A program made the position numbers and the translations under genes. From Dehalococcoidia bacterium (GTDB lineage Bacteria > Chloroflexota > Dehalococcoidia > DSTF01 > WHTK01): DNA of 32,610 nt. The DNA is taken from the NCBI GenBank assembly GCA_035574915.1, contig DATLYJ010000109.1, forward strand, positions 1-32,610. The letters are read 5' to 3'. The notes beneath the pieces were generated by a model. That model was not told the DNA's origin. It saw nothing but the letters and a program-made list of their open reading frames with translations, and searched no databases. Shown in pieces: positions 14,088 to 22,260 of the stretch (position 1 is the first letter of the stretch; each line of letters begins with the position of its first letter).

Positions 14088-14172
14088 GGCACAATGTCGG
14101 CTGAGGACGCAGGAGCGGAGGGCCTCTGGCCCGGCTATGCGTTATGCCCAGTCCCTGTTACCATTTACGTTT

Positions 14173-14634
14173 GTGAAAACCTACGCACTCAAGGCTAGCG
14201 AGATCGAGAAGAAGTGGCGCGTGTTCGACGCGACGGACCAGCCGCTCGGGCGGCTGGCTACCCGCGTGGCGGTCGCGCTGCGGGGCAAGGACAAGCCCAC
14301 GTTTTCGCCGCACCTGGATATGGGTGACTTCGTCATCGTCACCAACGCCGAAAAGGTGAAGGCGACAGGCCAGAAGCTGGCGCAGAAGCTCTACAGGCGC
14401 CACAGCGGCTACTTCGGCGGGCTCAAGGAGAAGACTCTGGCCCAGCAACTGCAGAAGCACCCGGACCGGGTTATCCGCGATGCGGTCTGGGGAATGCTGC
14501 CGAAGGGGCGCCTGGGGCGCCGCCAGATCCGCCACCTAAAGGTGTACGCAGGGCCCCACCACCCGCACGAGGCCCAGGTCAACGCCGGCCTCGGCAAAAA
14601 CGCCAGGAAGAACAAGGAGACGAGCGCTTCGTGA
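14173..14634 (+). CDS. rplM: 50S ribosomal protein L13
   Basis: The 153-aa product is a component of the large ribosomal subunit. Family features are VKTYALKASEIEKKWRVFDA at the start, LGRLAT, ALRGKDKPTFSPHLDMGDFV, NAEKVKATGQK, GMLPKGRLGR and the C-terminal HPHEAQ. GTG 14173 was chosen because it gives the V-K-T-Y opening typical of L13; ATG 14137 would add 12 unrelated residues. No ribosome site precedes the GTG, but TACCAT lies 8 nt upstream. The 85-nt leader after the tRNA contains a GGGCC-tct-GGCCC hairpin (14120-14132), which could be part of an L13-type autoregulatory leader. It overlaps rpsI by four bases. Confidence 0.96.
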   Translation: MKTYALKASEIEKKWRVFDATDQPLGRLATRVAVALRGKDKPTFSPHLDMGDFVIVTNAEKVKATGQKLAQKLYRRHSGYFGGLKEKTLAQQLQKHPDRVIRDAVWGMLPKGRLGRRQIRHLKVYAGPHHPHEAQVNAGLGKNARKNKETSAS

Positions 14635-15026
14635 CCACCCAGCAGTACTTCGCCGGCACGGGACGGCGCAAGACATCCGTCGCCCGTGTCCGCCTCTACC
14701 CCGGTGCTCAGGAAGTCATCGTCAACGGGCGGCCCCTCAAGGAAGCGTTGCCCCGCCTGGTCCTCCAGGAAGCGGCCCTCCGGCCCCTTACCCTGACCGG
14801 CAACGCCGGCAAGTTCGGCGTGCAGGTAAAGGTGGAGGGCGGCGGCCACACCGGCTGGGCCGGCGCCATATCCCACGGTATCGCCCGTGCCCTGGTCGAG
14901 TTCGACGAGAACCTCAAGCCCCAACTGCGCCGCTTCGGCCTCCTGACGCGCGACTCGCGCATGAAGGAGCGCAAGAAGTACGGCCTGCGCAAGGCCCGCA
15001 AGGCGACCCAGTACACGAAGCGATAG
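14631..15026 (+). CDS. rpsI: 30S ribosomal protein S9
   Basis: The 131-aa small-subunit protein has its C-terminal tail at the decoding site near P-site tRNA. Signatures are GTGRRKTSVARVRLYPG at the N-terminus, VNGRPL, GGGHTGWAGAISHGIARAL, RRFGLLTRDSRMKERKKYG, and the expected terminal KATQYTKR. It starts at GTG 14631, sharing GTGA with the rplM stop, the classic rplM-rpsI arrangement. The 156-nt gap to the convergent isomerase gene holds a perfect GACGCT-gtt-AGCGTC hairpin (15109-15123) and GC-rich palindromic sequence. Confidence 0.97.
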   Translation: MTTQQYFAGTGRRKTSVARVRLYPGAQEVIVNGRPLKEALPRLVLQEAALRPLTLTGNAGKFGVQVKVEGGGHTGWAGAISHGIARALVEFDENLKPQLRRFGLLTRDSRMKERKKYGLRKARKATQYTKR

Positions 15027-15108
15027 CCGCTCCGGGCTGTCGGCTCGGAGGCCAATCAGCGGGAGTCACGATCGCTGGAACATCCTGGCCGGAGCGCGGA
15101 CGGGCGGA

Positions 15109-15123
15109 GACGCTGTTAGCGTC
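15109..15123. terminator. hairpin between convergent rpsI and the sugar-phosphate isomerase gene
   Basis: GACGCT (15109-15114), loop GTT and AGCGTC (15118-15123) form a perfect 6-bp stem that GGC/GCC can extend past a 3-nt bulge. No T-run follows on either strand. Its position between two converging genes suggests a 3'-end structure. Confidence 0.3.
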
Positions 15124-15182
15124 GCCAGCACCCGGCCCTCCGGCCGGCCAGCCGACCAGTCGGCGAGCCGCCGGCTGCCCCG

Positions 15183-16244
15183 TTAGCCGCGCGCCAGCTG
15201 GTCCTTCAACCAGTCGATGTTCTCGACCTCCACGGGGCGGACCCCGAGGAGAAGGGCCAGGTAGTAGCTGGCGAGGTCCCCGAAGTGCACGGCGCAGAGC
15301 TGGGCGGCCAGGGGGTCTTGCTGCGGGAAGGTGATGCGCTGGCAGACGATGCCGGCGCGCTCGAAGAGCTCCTGTGTCAGGCCATAGCGCTTGCGGACGC
15401 GGGCGTGCAGGCCCTCGTGATCGAGGAAGACGGCCCGGGTGGAGCGCAGGATGCTTTCGGCGTGCCGAAGGCCGACCACCAGGTTGTGGTCGAGCTCCGG
15501 CAGCTCGTCCCAGAAAGCGAATACGTCGGCGTTCTCGTTGAGCTGCGTCCGCCAGCGGCGGGCGACCGGCGCCATGTAGCCGGCGCCGACGGTCAGGGGC
15601 AGCGCTCCCGCGAGGCCCCGCGCGAGCTTCTTGGCGTCGTTCTGGTCCTCGGGCGCATGCCAGCCGATAGCCTCCCGCAGCGCCTGCATCTCCTGGACGA
15701 CGCCCCGCAGGCGCGCTTCGTCCGTTCGCACCAGGCCCAGCGCGCCAGCGACGACGAGCAGGCGCACGAGGCCGTGGCCGAAGGCGTCCCGGGGGACGTT
15801 TGGGTACTGGTACTGCAGGGCCGCCACGCCGTTGAGTCGCGCCAGCTCAAGCACGCGGCCGCCCGTGGTGATCACGAGCTTCTTTGCCGGCAAGCCGCGG
15901 GCGGCCTCGAAGCAGGAGAGGACTTCTTCAGTGTTGCCGCTGTGGCTGCAGATGATGACCAGCGTGCGGCCGTCTACCCAGGCCGGCAGTTCGTAGCCGC
16001 GCACCACGGTTACTGGCATACGGCTCTCGGAGAAGGCGAGCGCTTGCAGGAAGTCGCCGGCGATAGCGGAGCCGCCCATGCCGGCGACGATGACCTTATC
16101 GATTTCGCGGAAGTCAGGCGGCGGCTGCCAGCCCTTCGTCTGCTCCCAGGCCTCCCAGCACTGCTCCGGCAGGCCACTGATGCGCTCGTAGCTGCCGTCC
16201 TGGTCGAGGCGGCCGCGGACTTCCGGGTCGTCCAGTGTGGTCAT
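15183..16244 (-). CDS. SIS-domain bifunctional phosphoglucose/phosphomannose isomerase
   Basis: The 353-aa cytosolic enzyme interconverts fructose-6-phosphate with glucose-6-phosphate or mannose-6-phosphate. The SIS fold is marked by VAGMGGSAIAGD (53-64) and ICSHSGNTEEVL (98-109). The C-terminal half carries the bacterial PGI/PMI region, with QLNENADVFAFWDELPELDH supplying the conserved Glu and His. The frame stays open 136 codons upstream, but ATG 16244 gives the family length, sits 7 nt after the stop of the phosphohexomutase gene, and avoids the serine/arginine-rich translation of the extension. With that gene it forms a two-gene unit able to feed hexose phosphates to the glycan cluster beginning at 20072. 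Confidence 0.88.
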   Translation of the reverse strand: MTTLDDPEVRGRLDQDGSYERISGLPEQCWEAWEQTKGWQPPPDFREIDKVIVAGMGGSAIAGDFLQALAFSESRMPVTVVRGYELPAWVDGRTLVIICSHSGNTEEVLSCFEAARGLPAKKLVITTGGRVLELARLNGVAALQYQYPNVPRDAFGHGLVRLLVVAGALGLVRTDEARLRGVVQEMQALREAIGWHAPEDQNDAKKLARGLAGALPLTVGAGYMAPVARRWRTQLNENADVFAFWDELPELDHNLVVGLRHAESILRSTRAVFLDHEGLHARVRKRYGLTQELFERAGIVCQRITFPQQDPLAAQLCAVHFGDLASYYLALLLGVRPVEVENIDWLKDQLARG

Positions 16245-16251
16245 CCGGCGC

Positions 16252-17733
16252 TCACAGCCCGGCCAGGGCCTTGGCGGCTTGCAGGAGCGGCTCGACGAGG
16301 CCCTTCTCTGTCGTCTCGGTGTAAATGCGCAGGAGCGGCTCGGTGCCCGAAGGGCGCACGAGCACCCAGCCCTTGTCGCCGAGCTCAAAGCGGAAACCGT
16401 CGACGGTGTCCTTGGAGACGACCTCGATGCCGGCAAGGCGCGTCGGCTCCGCTTCGGCAACGCGGGCGACAGCGGCGTCGCGGGTCGCGGGATCCAGATG
16501 GACGTCGATCCGGTCGTAGAAGTGCTGGCCGACCTTCGAGTACAACTCGCGCACCAGCTCCGAGGGCCACTTGCCCGAGCGGGCGATGAGGTCGAGGAAC
16601 AGGAGACCGGAGTAGACGCCGTCGCGTTCGGGGATATGGCCAGAGAAGGCATAGCCGCCGCTCTCCTCCCCCGCCGCCATGGCGCCGACCTCCGTCATCT
16701 TCGGCCCCAGGAACTTGAACCCAACCGGGGTCTCGTGCACGTCGACGCCGTAGAGGCGCCCGAGCTTGTCCACCATGCGTGTGCTCGTCAGGGAGCGGAC
16801 CAGGGGGGCGCGCAGGCCGCGGTACTCCAGCAGGTAGTAGCAGAGGAGGGCGTACGTCTGAAGTTGGTCGACGAAACGCCCGTGCTCGTCGATCACGCCC
16901 AGCCGGTCGGCGTCACCGTCGTTCGCGAGGCCCACGGCCGCGCGTTCGGAGACCACGCGCTCGGCCAGGGCCGAGAGGTTGCGGGCGATAGGCTCCGGCG
17001 AGGTCATGCCGGGAAAGGCAGGGTTTCGCTCGCCGCGGATCTCGATTACCCCCGTGCGGCCGCCGTCCAGGAGGCGTGCAAGGATGCCCGCGCCGGCGGC
17101 GTGCATGGCGTCGTAGACGACCGTGAGGCCTGCCTCGCGCAACGTCTGCAGGTCCACGAGGCCGCGGAGGCTCTCTTCGTACTCCGGCAGCGGGTCGAAG
17201 GTGACAACCTTCCCTTCTGCAGCCGGGGCGCCTTCAGCCACGACGCCAGCGCCGCGGCCGGCGAGACCCTCCTCAAGCTTCAAGGCGCCGTAAGCCCGGA
17301 TCTGCGCTTCGTCCAGGCCGGCCTCGATGCGGGCGATAACTTCCGGCGGCGCACTACCGCCGGCCTCGGTCTTGTACTTGAAGCCGTTGTAGCGGCCGGG
17401 GTTGTGCGAGGCCGTGATGACGACGGCGCCACCCGTCCCCTTGCGCAGGACGGCATGACAGGCGACCGGCGTGGGCGCGGGACGGTCGAAGAGCCAGACG
17501 TCGATGCCTCGCGCCGCGATTACGTCGGCGGCAGCCGCAGCGAAGTCCTCGGAGGCGAAGCGGGTGTCGTAGCCCACGACCAGGCCCCGCGACGCCAGGC
17601 CCGCGGAGTGAAGATAGGATGCGACCCCCTCAGCGCAGTAGCGGACGTTCTCGAACGTGTACTCGTCGGCGATGATCGCCCGCCAGCCGTCCGTGCCGAA
17701 GCGGATGAGGGTGCGGTGGGGTGAGGGAGCCAC
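16252..17733 (-). CDS. phosphoglucomutase/phosphomannomutase (alpha-D-phosphohexomutase)
   Basis: The 493-aa enzyme moves phosphate between C6 and C1 of glucose or mannose, giving hexose-1-phosphates for nucleotide-sugar synthesis. All four domain motifs are present: TASHNP (107-112, phosphoserine Ser109), metal loop DGDADR (272-277), sugar-specificity loop GEESGG, and phosphate-binding RPSGTEP near the C-terminus. Which hexose is preferred cannot be read from these motifs. GTG 17733 was chosen because it starts 8 residues before IRFGTDGWR. TTG 17796 is open too but has no ribosome site. TACGAT lies 7 nt before the GTG and could be the -10 box of a leaderless mRNA. The isomerase gene follows after 7 nt. 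Confidence 0.9.
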   Translation of the reverse strand: MAPSPHRTLIRFGTDGWRAIIADEYTFENVRYCAEGVASYLHSAGLASRGLVVGYDTRFASEDFAAAAADVIAARGIDVWLFDRPAPTPVACHAVLRKGTGGAVVITASHNPGRYNGFKYKTEAGGSAPPEVIARIEAGLDEAQIRAYGALKLEEGLAGRGAGVVAEGAPAAEGKVVTFDPLPEYEESLRGLVDLQTLREAGLTVVYDAMHAAGAGILARLLDGGRTGVIEIRGERNPAFPGMTSPEPIARNLSALAERVVSERAAVGLANDGDADRLGVIDEHGRFVDQLQTYALLCYYLLEYRGLRAPLVRSLTSTRMVDKLGRLYGVDVHETPVGFKFLGPKMTEVGAMAAGEESGGYAFSGHIPERDGVYSGLLFLDLIARSGKWPSELVRELYSKVGQHFYDRIDVHLDPATRDAAVARVAEAEPTRLAGIEVVSKDTVDGFRFELGDKGWVLVRPSGTEPLLRIYTETTEKGLVEPLLQAAKALAGL

Positions 17734-17864
17734 TGGCCCTATCGTACCGCATCGGTGGTCATGGCTGAGGCCAGGCCCCAGAGTGCAAAGGCACAAGCGT
17801 CCTTACTTGCGCCAGCCCGCTGCCCAGGGCGCCGGGCCGGCGATGAGTGACCTGTCTACTCTCT

Positions 17865-17977
17865 GCTCTCTGCTCTCTGCTCTCTGCTCTCCGCTCTCTG
17901 CTCTCCGCTCTCTGCTCTCTGCTCTCCGCTCTCTGCTCTCTGCCGTCTGCTCTGTCCTCTGCTCTCTGTCCTCTGTC
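17865..17977. repeat. heptanucleotide tandem repeat (GCTCTCT)n
   Basis: Eleven consecutive 7-bp units fill 17865-17941. Each reads GCTCTCT or GCTCTCC; only the last base varies, in the order T T T C T C T T C T T. Degenerate copies continue to about 17977, ending against the TAG stop (17978-17980) of the acyl-CoA synthetase. The strand bias is extreme: almost pure pyrimidine plus one G per unit. It resembles the short tandemly repeated (STRR-type) heptamers known from cyanobacteria. It lies in the 244-nt gap between two minus-strand genes, so it would be in the 3' untranslated part of the synthetase mRNA or the upstream region of the phosphohexomutase gene. Confidence 0.9.
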
Positions 17978-19624
17978 CTACCCCACCGCCGCCCACCGCC
18001 GGGCGACTTCCGCCAGCTGCTCCCGGAGGTGGTTTTTCGCGAACTTGCCGACGCTCGTCTTGGGGAGCGACTCGACGAAGAGGACTTCGTCCGGCAGCCA
18101 CCACTTGGCCACCTTGTCGGAGAGGAAGGCCCTCACCTCGTCGGCGGTCAGCATCTGGTCCGGCTTCAGGACGACGGCCGCGACGGGGCGCTCGTCCCAC
18201 TTGGGGTGAGGCAGGCCGACCACGGCCGCCTCCAGGACCTTGGGGTGGGCCATGATCAAGTTCTCGAGCTCGACCGAGGAGATCCACTCCCCGCCCGACT
18301 TGACGAGGTCCTTGGTGCGGTCGACCAGCTGAATGAAGCCGTACTGGTCGATGGTGGCGACGTCGCCGGTGCGGAGCCAGCCGTCGGCCGAGAACTTCTC
18401 GGCGCTCTGCGGGTCGTGGTAGTAGGAGCCGGTGATGTAGGGGCCGCGCACCTGCAGCTCGCCGAAGGCAACGCCGTCCCACGGGAGCTCCCTGCCGCTT
18501 TCGACATCGACGATGCGGCACTCGATCGTCGGGACGATCTGGCCCTGCTTGTAACGGTACTTGTTCTGCTCCGCCTCCGGTGCATCCAGCAGCACCGAGG
18601 GGATGCGGGTGAGGGAGCCGAGGGGCGAGGTCTCGGTCATGCCCCAGGCATGCACGAGCTCGATACCGTTGCGGCGCAGGCCGTCGATGAGGGCCGGCGG
18701 CGCGGCGGAGCCGCCACAGAGCACGCGTCGCAGCTTCGGCAGTCTGCGGCCGCTCGTCTCGAGCAGGTTGAGGACCCCGATCCAGATCGTCGGGACGCCG
18801 GCGGAGATCGTCACGCCTTCGCTGTCGAGCAGGTTCACGACGCGCTGAGGGTCGAGGAAACGGTCGCTAAGCACCTGGGCGGCGCCCGCCAGGGCGCAGG
18901 TGTAGGGAAGCCCCCAGGCGTTGGCGTGGAACATCGGCACCGCGTACATGACGGCGTCGTGCTCGCCAACGCCGGTGCTGTTCGGCAGGCCGGCGACGAG
19001 CGAGTGCAGGAAGGTCGACCTGTGGCTGTAGACCACGCCCTTCGGGTTGCCCGTGGTGCCGGAGGTGTAGCACATGCCGGCGGCCGAGCGCTCGTCCAGG
19101 TCGGGCCAGTCGAAGCTCTCGGAGCCAGCGCCCAGGAACTCTTCGTAGTCGACGGTCTGGAAGGCGTCCGTAGACGGCCCCGGCCCTTCGTTCATGAGTA
19201 CCACCAGGCGGACGCTGGGGATCTTGCCCGCGAGCTGCTCGAAGACCGGCAGGACGGAGCGGTCGCAGAAGACGACCTGGTCTTCGGCGTGGTTGATGAT
19301 GTACTCGAGCTGGTCGTGAAAGAGGCGGACGTTGATGGTGTGCAGGACGGCGCCCATGCACGGGATCGCGAAATAGCACTCGAGGTGCGTCTGGGTGTTC
19401 CATCCGAACGTGGCCACGCGGTCACCGGGCCTGACGCCGGCCCTCTCGAGGGCGCTGGCGAGCTTGCGGGCGCGGACCGCGACGCCACCGTAGGTGGAAC
19501 GCCTGGGTTCGCCGGCCTCCCGCTGAGTCACGACCTGGCGGTAGGCATAAAGCTTCTCCGCGCGCCAGAGGATCTCCTTGATGAGCAGGGGGCGGTCCAT
19601 CATGGTGCTGGGCATCGGGAGCAT
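17978..19624 (-). CDS. acyl-CoA synthetase, AlkK/FadD-type fatty acid-CoA ligase
   Basis: The 548-aa ANL-superfamily enzyme activates a fatty acid with ATP to acyl-AMP and then acyl-CoA. Motifs include P-loop [17 protein letters not shown] (186-202), [39 protein letters not shown] and the C-terminal adenylation lysine in SVGKFAKN (about 527). Sequence around P-loop and SGGEWIS is very like Pseudomonas AlkK, so medium-chain substrates are possible. ATG 19624 has GGAGG 8 nt upstream; the extension to 19972 runs through repeats and is rejected. No beta-oxidation genes are near. Heptamer arrays lie just beyond each end of this gene. Confidence 0.9.
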   Translation of the reverse strand: MLPMPSTMMDRPLLIKEILWRAEKLYAYRQVVTQREAGEPRRSTYGGVAVRARKLASALERAGVRPGDRVATFGWNTQTHLECYFAIPCMGAVLHTINVRLFHDQLEYIINHAEDQVVFCDRSVLPVFEQLAGKIPSVRLVVLMNEGPGPSTDAFQTVDYEEFLGAGSESFDWPDLDERSAAGMCYTSGTTGNPKGVVYSHRSTFLHSLVAGLPNSTGVGEHDAVMYAVPMFHANAWGLPYTCALAGAAQVLSDRFLDPQRVVNLLDSEGVTISAGVPTIWIGVLNLLETSGRRLPKLRRVLCGGSAAPPALIDGLRRNGIELVHAWGMTETSPLGSLTRIPSVLLDAPEAEQNKYRYKQGQIVPTIECRIVDVESGRELPWDGVAFGELQVRGPYITGSYYHDPQSAEKFSADGWLRTGDVATIDQYGFIQLVDRTKDLVKSGGEWISSVELENLIMAHPKVLEAAVVGLPHPKWDERPVAAVVLKPDQMLTADEVRAFLSDKVAKWWLPDEVLFVESLPKTSVGKFAKNHLREQLAEVARRWAAVG

Positions 19625-19678
19625 CAGGGCTACCTCCGTGGTTGGTGGGGGCATGTTAGCGCCGGTCGAAGCACGGCG

Positions 19679-19778
19679 TACAGAGTGCGGAGTGCAGGAA
19701 GAGTGCCTCCCTCTCACTAGTGACTCCCTATCACTACTCTGTGCTCTGCACTGTGTACTCTGCACTTTGCACTCTGCT
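19679..19778. repeat. second heptamer array (CTCTGCA type) with inverted copies
   Basis: Six 7-bp units run from 19737 to 19778: CTCTGTG, CTCTGCA, CTGTGTA, CTCTGCA, CTTTGCA, CTCTGCT. At 19681-19697 a related stretch lies in the opposite orientation, forming a 17-nt inverted repeat with 19760-19776 that matches at 15 of 17 positions (CTGCACT..GCACTCTG). The core CTCTGC is shared with the larger array at 17865-17977. It sits upstream of the acyl-CoA synthetase, in its probable 5' region. Confidence 0.75.
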
Positions 19779-19796
19779 CTGCCGGTGCAGTAATCC

Positions 19797-20058
19797 AGGC
19801 CCCCGCGCCATCGAGGGCCGCGGCGAGGCGGGCGGCGTCGAGGCCGTTGGTCTACAGGATGAGCAGGGCCTGTGGGACGAAAGATCGGACTTCGGCAAGC
19901 CAGGCCCGGTCGAAGCGGCCACGGGGAGCGGGGTCGATGACGACGACCTCGGCGCGCGGCGCCGCGAGGCAAGAGGGCAGGGCCGCGGCCGGCGGCAGCA
20001 GCCGAAAGCGCTCCTCGGCGTCGGCGAAGGCGAGCGCGAGGGCATCGAGGGCGCCCTG
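19797..20058 (-). pseudogene. remnant of a minus-strand gene with an internal stop
   Basis: Between a TAG at 20059-20061 and one at 19852-19854 the minus strand holds 68 open codons with very high GC at third positions. They read like real protein (ALDALALAFADAEERFRLL, then AEVVVIDPAPRGRFD, then VPQALLIL). The same frame continues after the stop with TNGLDAARLAAALDGAGAWI. There is no ATG, GTG or TTG start in the frame. It looks like a decayed or truncated gene; the family is not recognised. It fills most of the 447-nt gap between the acyl-CoA synthetase and the glycan cluster, next to the second heptamer array. Confidence 0.35.
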
Positions 20059-20071
20059 CTAGAATCGGGGA

Positions 20072-21145
20072 GTGCGGATTCTATACCTGGCGGACGCGCC
20101 CTATCCCCACACGCAGCGCTGGGTGAGGCACTTCGCGGAGCGCGGCCACGAGTGCGAGGTGCTTTCGTTCCGGCCGGCGGCGATCGAGGGGGCGCGGGTC
20201 ACGCACCTCTCGGGGCTGGAGGCGCTCGGGAAACTGCGCTACCTGGTGAAGGCGCGGGGCGTGGCCCGGCTAGTGCGCGAAAGGAAGCCGGACCTGCTGC
20301 ATGCCATGCACCTCACGAGCTACGGCTTCCTGGGCGCGCTCAGCGGCTACCATCCGTTCATCGCCTCGGTCTGGGGCATGGACGTCTTCGAGGCGCCACG
20401 CCTGTCGCCGCTGCATGGCTGGATCACGCGCTACGCGCTCTCCCATGCGGACGCCGTCACCGCGACGGGGCCCGCGCTCGCCCGGGCGACGATGCGCTTC
20501 ATGCCGCCGGACTGCGGCGTGCGCAGCATCCCCTACGGCGTCGACCTCGACCGCTTCCGGCCCGCCGAGCCGCTGCCGCGTGAGGATGTCGTCGTCGGCA
20601 CCGTCTCCCGGCTGTCACCGGAAAAGGGGTTGCGACACCTCATCGAAGCCGTCGCCAGCGCCGGCTTGCGAGACCAAGTCAAGCTGCGGATCGCCGGCGA
20701 GGGCCCGCAACGCCGGCGGCTGGAGGCCCTGGTGCGGGAGCGGGGCCTCCAGGGGCGCGTCGAGTTCTCGGGCTGGCTGGAATACGATAACGTGCCCGGC
20801 TTCCTTCGGACGCTGGACATCTTCGTGCTGCCGTCCCTGTTCGAGGGCTTCGGCGTCGCCGCGGTCGAGGCCTCGGCCTGCGGCCTGCCCGTGATCGCGT
20901 CGCGGGTGCAGGGCCTGCCGGATGTAGTGGTCGACGGCGTGACCGGCAGCCTGGTACCGCCGGGCGACGCCGGGGCTATCGCGGAGGCCATCGGCCAGCT
21001 GGCGCGGGACCCCGCGCTGAGACTGCGCCTGGGCCAGGCCGGGCGCGAGTTCGTAGCCGAGCATTACGACTGGGCGAAGAACGCCGCGGAGATGGCCCGC
21101 CTCTATGAGGAGCTTGCCGGCAGCCTGGCCGGGGTCACGGGATGA
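20072..21145 (+). CDS. glycosyltransferase family 4 (GT-B fold)
   Basis: The 357-aa retaining glycosyltransferase is the first gene of the glycan cluster and would add a sugar from a nucleotide donor to a lipid-linked acceptor at the cytoplasmic face. The N-terminal half opens with MRILYLADAPYPHTQRWVRH, typical of GT4. The C-terminal half has VGTVSRLSPEKGLRHLIEA, RIAGEGPQ and the donor-binding E-x7-E motif in FEGFGVAAVEASACGLPVIAS. Donor and acceptor cannot be deduced. GTG 20072 lies 6 nt after TAGAAT (20060-20065), a good -10 box, which suggests a leaderless transcript; GGGGA directly abuts the start codon, too close for a ribosome site. The stop shares ATGA with the next gene. Confidence 0.9.
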   Translation: MRILYLADAPYPHTQRWVRHFAERGHECEVLSFRPAAIEGARVTHLSGLEALGKLRYLVKARGVARLVRERKPDLLHAMHLTSYGFLGALSGYHPFIASVWGMDVFEAPRLSPLHGWITRYALSHADAVTATGPALARATMRFMPPDCGVRSIPYGVDLDRFRPAEPLPREDVVVGTVSRLSPEKGLRHLIEAVASAGLRDQVKLRIAGEGPQRRRLEALVRERGLQGRVEFSGWLEYDNVPGFLRTLDIFVLPSLFEGFGVAAVEASACGLPVIASRVQGLPDVVVDGVTGSLVPPGDAGAIAEAIGQLARDPALRLRLGQAGREFVAEHYDWAKNAAEMARLYEELAGSLAGVTG

Positions 21146-22260
21146 CGCGGCCGGCGGCCCCCGAAGAGCAAAGCGCCCCGGAAGGCCCGCCGGCGCCGCG
21201 GCCGGACCTGCCTTTCGTGTCCGTGATCATGGCCGTGCGCAACGAAGAGGGCTACATCGGCCCTTGCCTGCAGGCGCTCGCACAACAGGACTACCCGCGC
21301 GAGAACTTCGAGGTCATTGTCCTGGACGGCGAGTCGACCGATGGCACCATGGCGGAGGCGCAGGCCGCGGCCCTCGAACTGGGCGTCCCTGACCTCTTCC
21401 TGACGAACCGCAAGCGCACGACCGCCGCAGGCCTCAATCTGGGGCTGTCGGTAGCGCGCGGCGACGTCATTGTCAAAGTGGACGGACACTCGCTGGTCGA
21501 CCCGCACTTCCTCTCCGCGAGCGTGCGCGCTTTACGGGAGAGCGGCGCCGACGCCGTTGGCGGCCCGATCCGGACGATGGGGCGAGGGCCCGTCGGCCAG
21601 GCGATAGCGCTCGCCGTGTCGTCGCCCTTCGGGGTAGGAGACGCGGCCTTCAGGCACTCCCTGCAGGAGCAGTGGACGGACTCGGTCGCCTTTGGCGCCT
21701 ACAAGCGGGAGGTGTTCGAACGCATAGGCGGCTTCGACGAGGAAGCAGTGTACGGCGAAGATGACGAGTTCAACTACCGCTTGCGCGACGCCGGCGGCCG
21801 CATCCTTCTCACGCCCTCGATCGGCTCCGTGTACTACGCGCGCTCTACCTACCGCGATCTCGCGCGCCAGTACTGGCGTTACGGTATCGCCAAGGCCGGC
21901 GTCCTCCGAAAGCACCCCGGACGCCTGCGCTGGCGCCACCTGGTGCCGTCGGCCCTGGTGGCGTCGCTGGTGGGCTTGCCCCTGCTCTCGTCCTTTGGGC
22001 GCCCGTTCGCGCGTCTGCACCAGGCGGTGATGGCCTCATACGCGGCCTTTTGCCTGCTGGCCTCGCTCTGGATCGCGGCGCGCGGTGGGCACTGGCGCAT
22101 CTTCGCATTGATCCCGCCGGCGTTCCCCTGCATCCACCTCCCCGCCGGGGCCGGGCTGCTGTACGGCTTCGCGCGGCAGCTCCTGCCGTCGGCCGCGCGC
22201 CGCGGGCCGGCGGCAGCGCCTCGGAAGGTGCAGGCGGCGCCGCAAGCGCCCGATGTCTAG
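21142..22260 (+). CDS. membrane-anchored glycosyltransferase family 2 (ExoA-like)
   Basis: The 372-aa inverting glycosyltransferase has a GT-A domain: FVSVIMAVRNEEGYIGPCL, VIVLDGESTDGT (nucleotide-binding Asp), VKVDGHSLVDP in the DxD position, and GEDDEFNYRLRDAGG with the likely catalytic acidic residues. The C-terminal part has hydrophobic segments (about 265-285, 292-312 and 318-340) that would hold it in the membrane, as in ExoA-type succinoglycan enzymes. It starts at ATG 21142 inside the previous stop (ATGA) and ends 8 nt into the methyltransferase gene, so translation is coupled on both sides. Substrate is unknown. Confidence 0.88.
   Translation: MTRPAAPEEQSAPEGPPAPRPDLPFVSVIMAVRNEEGYIGPCLQALAQQDYPRENFEVIVLDGESTDGTMAEAQAAALELGVPDLFLTNRKRTTAAGLNLGLSVARGDVIVKVDGHSLVDPHFLSASVRALRESGADAVGGPIRTMGRGPVGQAIALAVSSPFGVGDAAFRHSLQEQWTDSVAFGAYKREVFERIGGFDEEAVYGEDDEFNYRLRDAGGRILLTPSIGSVYYARSTYRDLARQYWRYGIAKAGVLRKHPGRLRWRHLVPSALVASLVGLPLLSSFGRPFARLHQAVMASYAAFCLLASLWIAARGGHWRIFALIPPAFPCIHLPAGAGLLYGFARQLLPSAARRGPAAAPRKVQAAPQAPDV

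Noticed and set aside
16237-17724. 495-codon plus-strand open frame
   Set aside because: Exact antisense shadow of the phosphohexomutase gene, whose catalytic motifs are all intact.
17865-17977. Possible CRISPR array
   Set aside because: Seven-base units without spacers are a tandem microsatellite, not repeat-spacer structure; no cas genes are present.
17657-19720. 687-codon plus-strand open frame
   Set aside because: Antisense to the acyl-CoA synthetase and reading through the heptamer array (LLSALCS repeats); not a gene.
19625-19972. N-terminal extension of the acyl-CoA synthetase
   Set aside because: Runs through the heptamer repeats and the gene remnant; ATG 19624 has GGAGG 8 nt upstream and the AlkK-like start.
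19720-20583. 287-codon plus-strand frame before the GT4 gene
   Set aside because: Overlaps the GT4 gene in another frame and begins in the heptamer repeats; no family resemblance.
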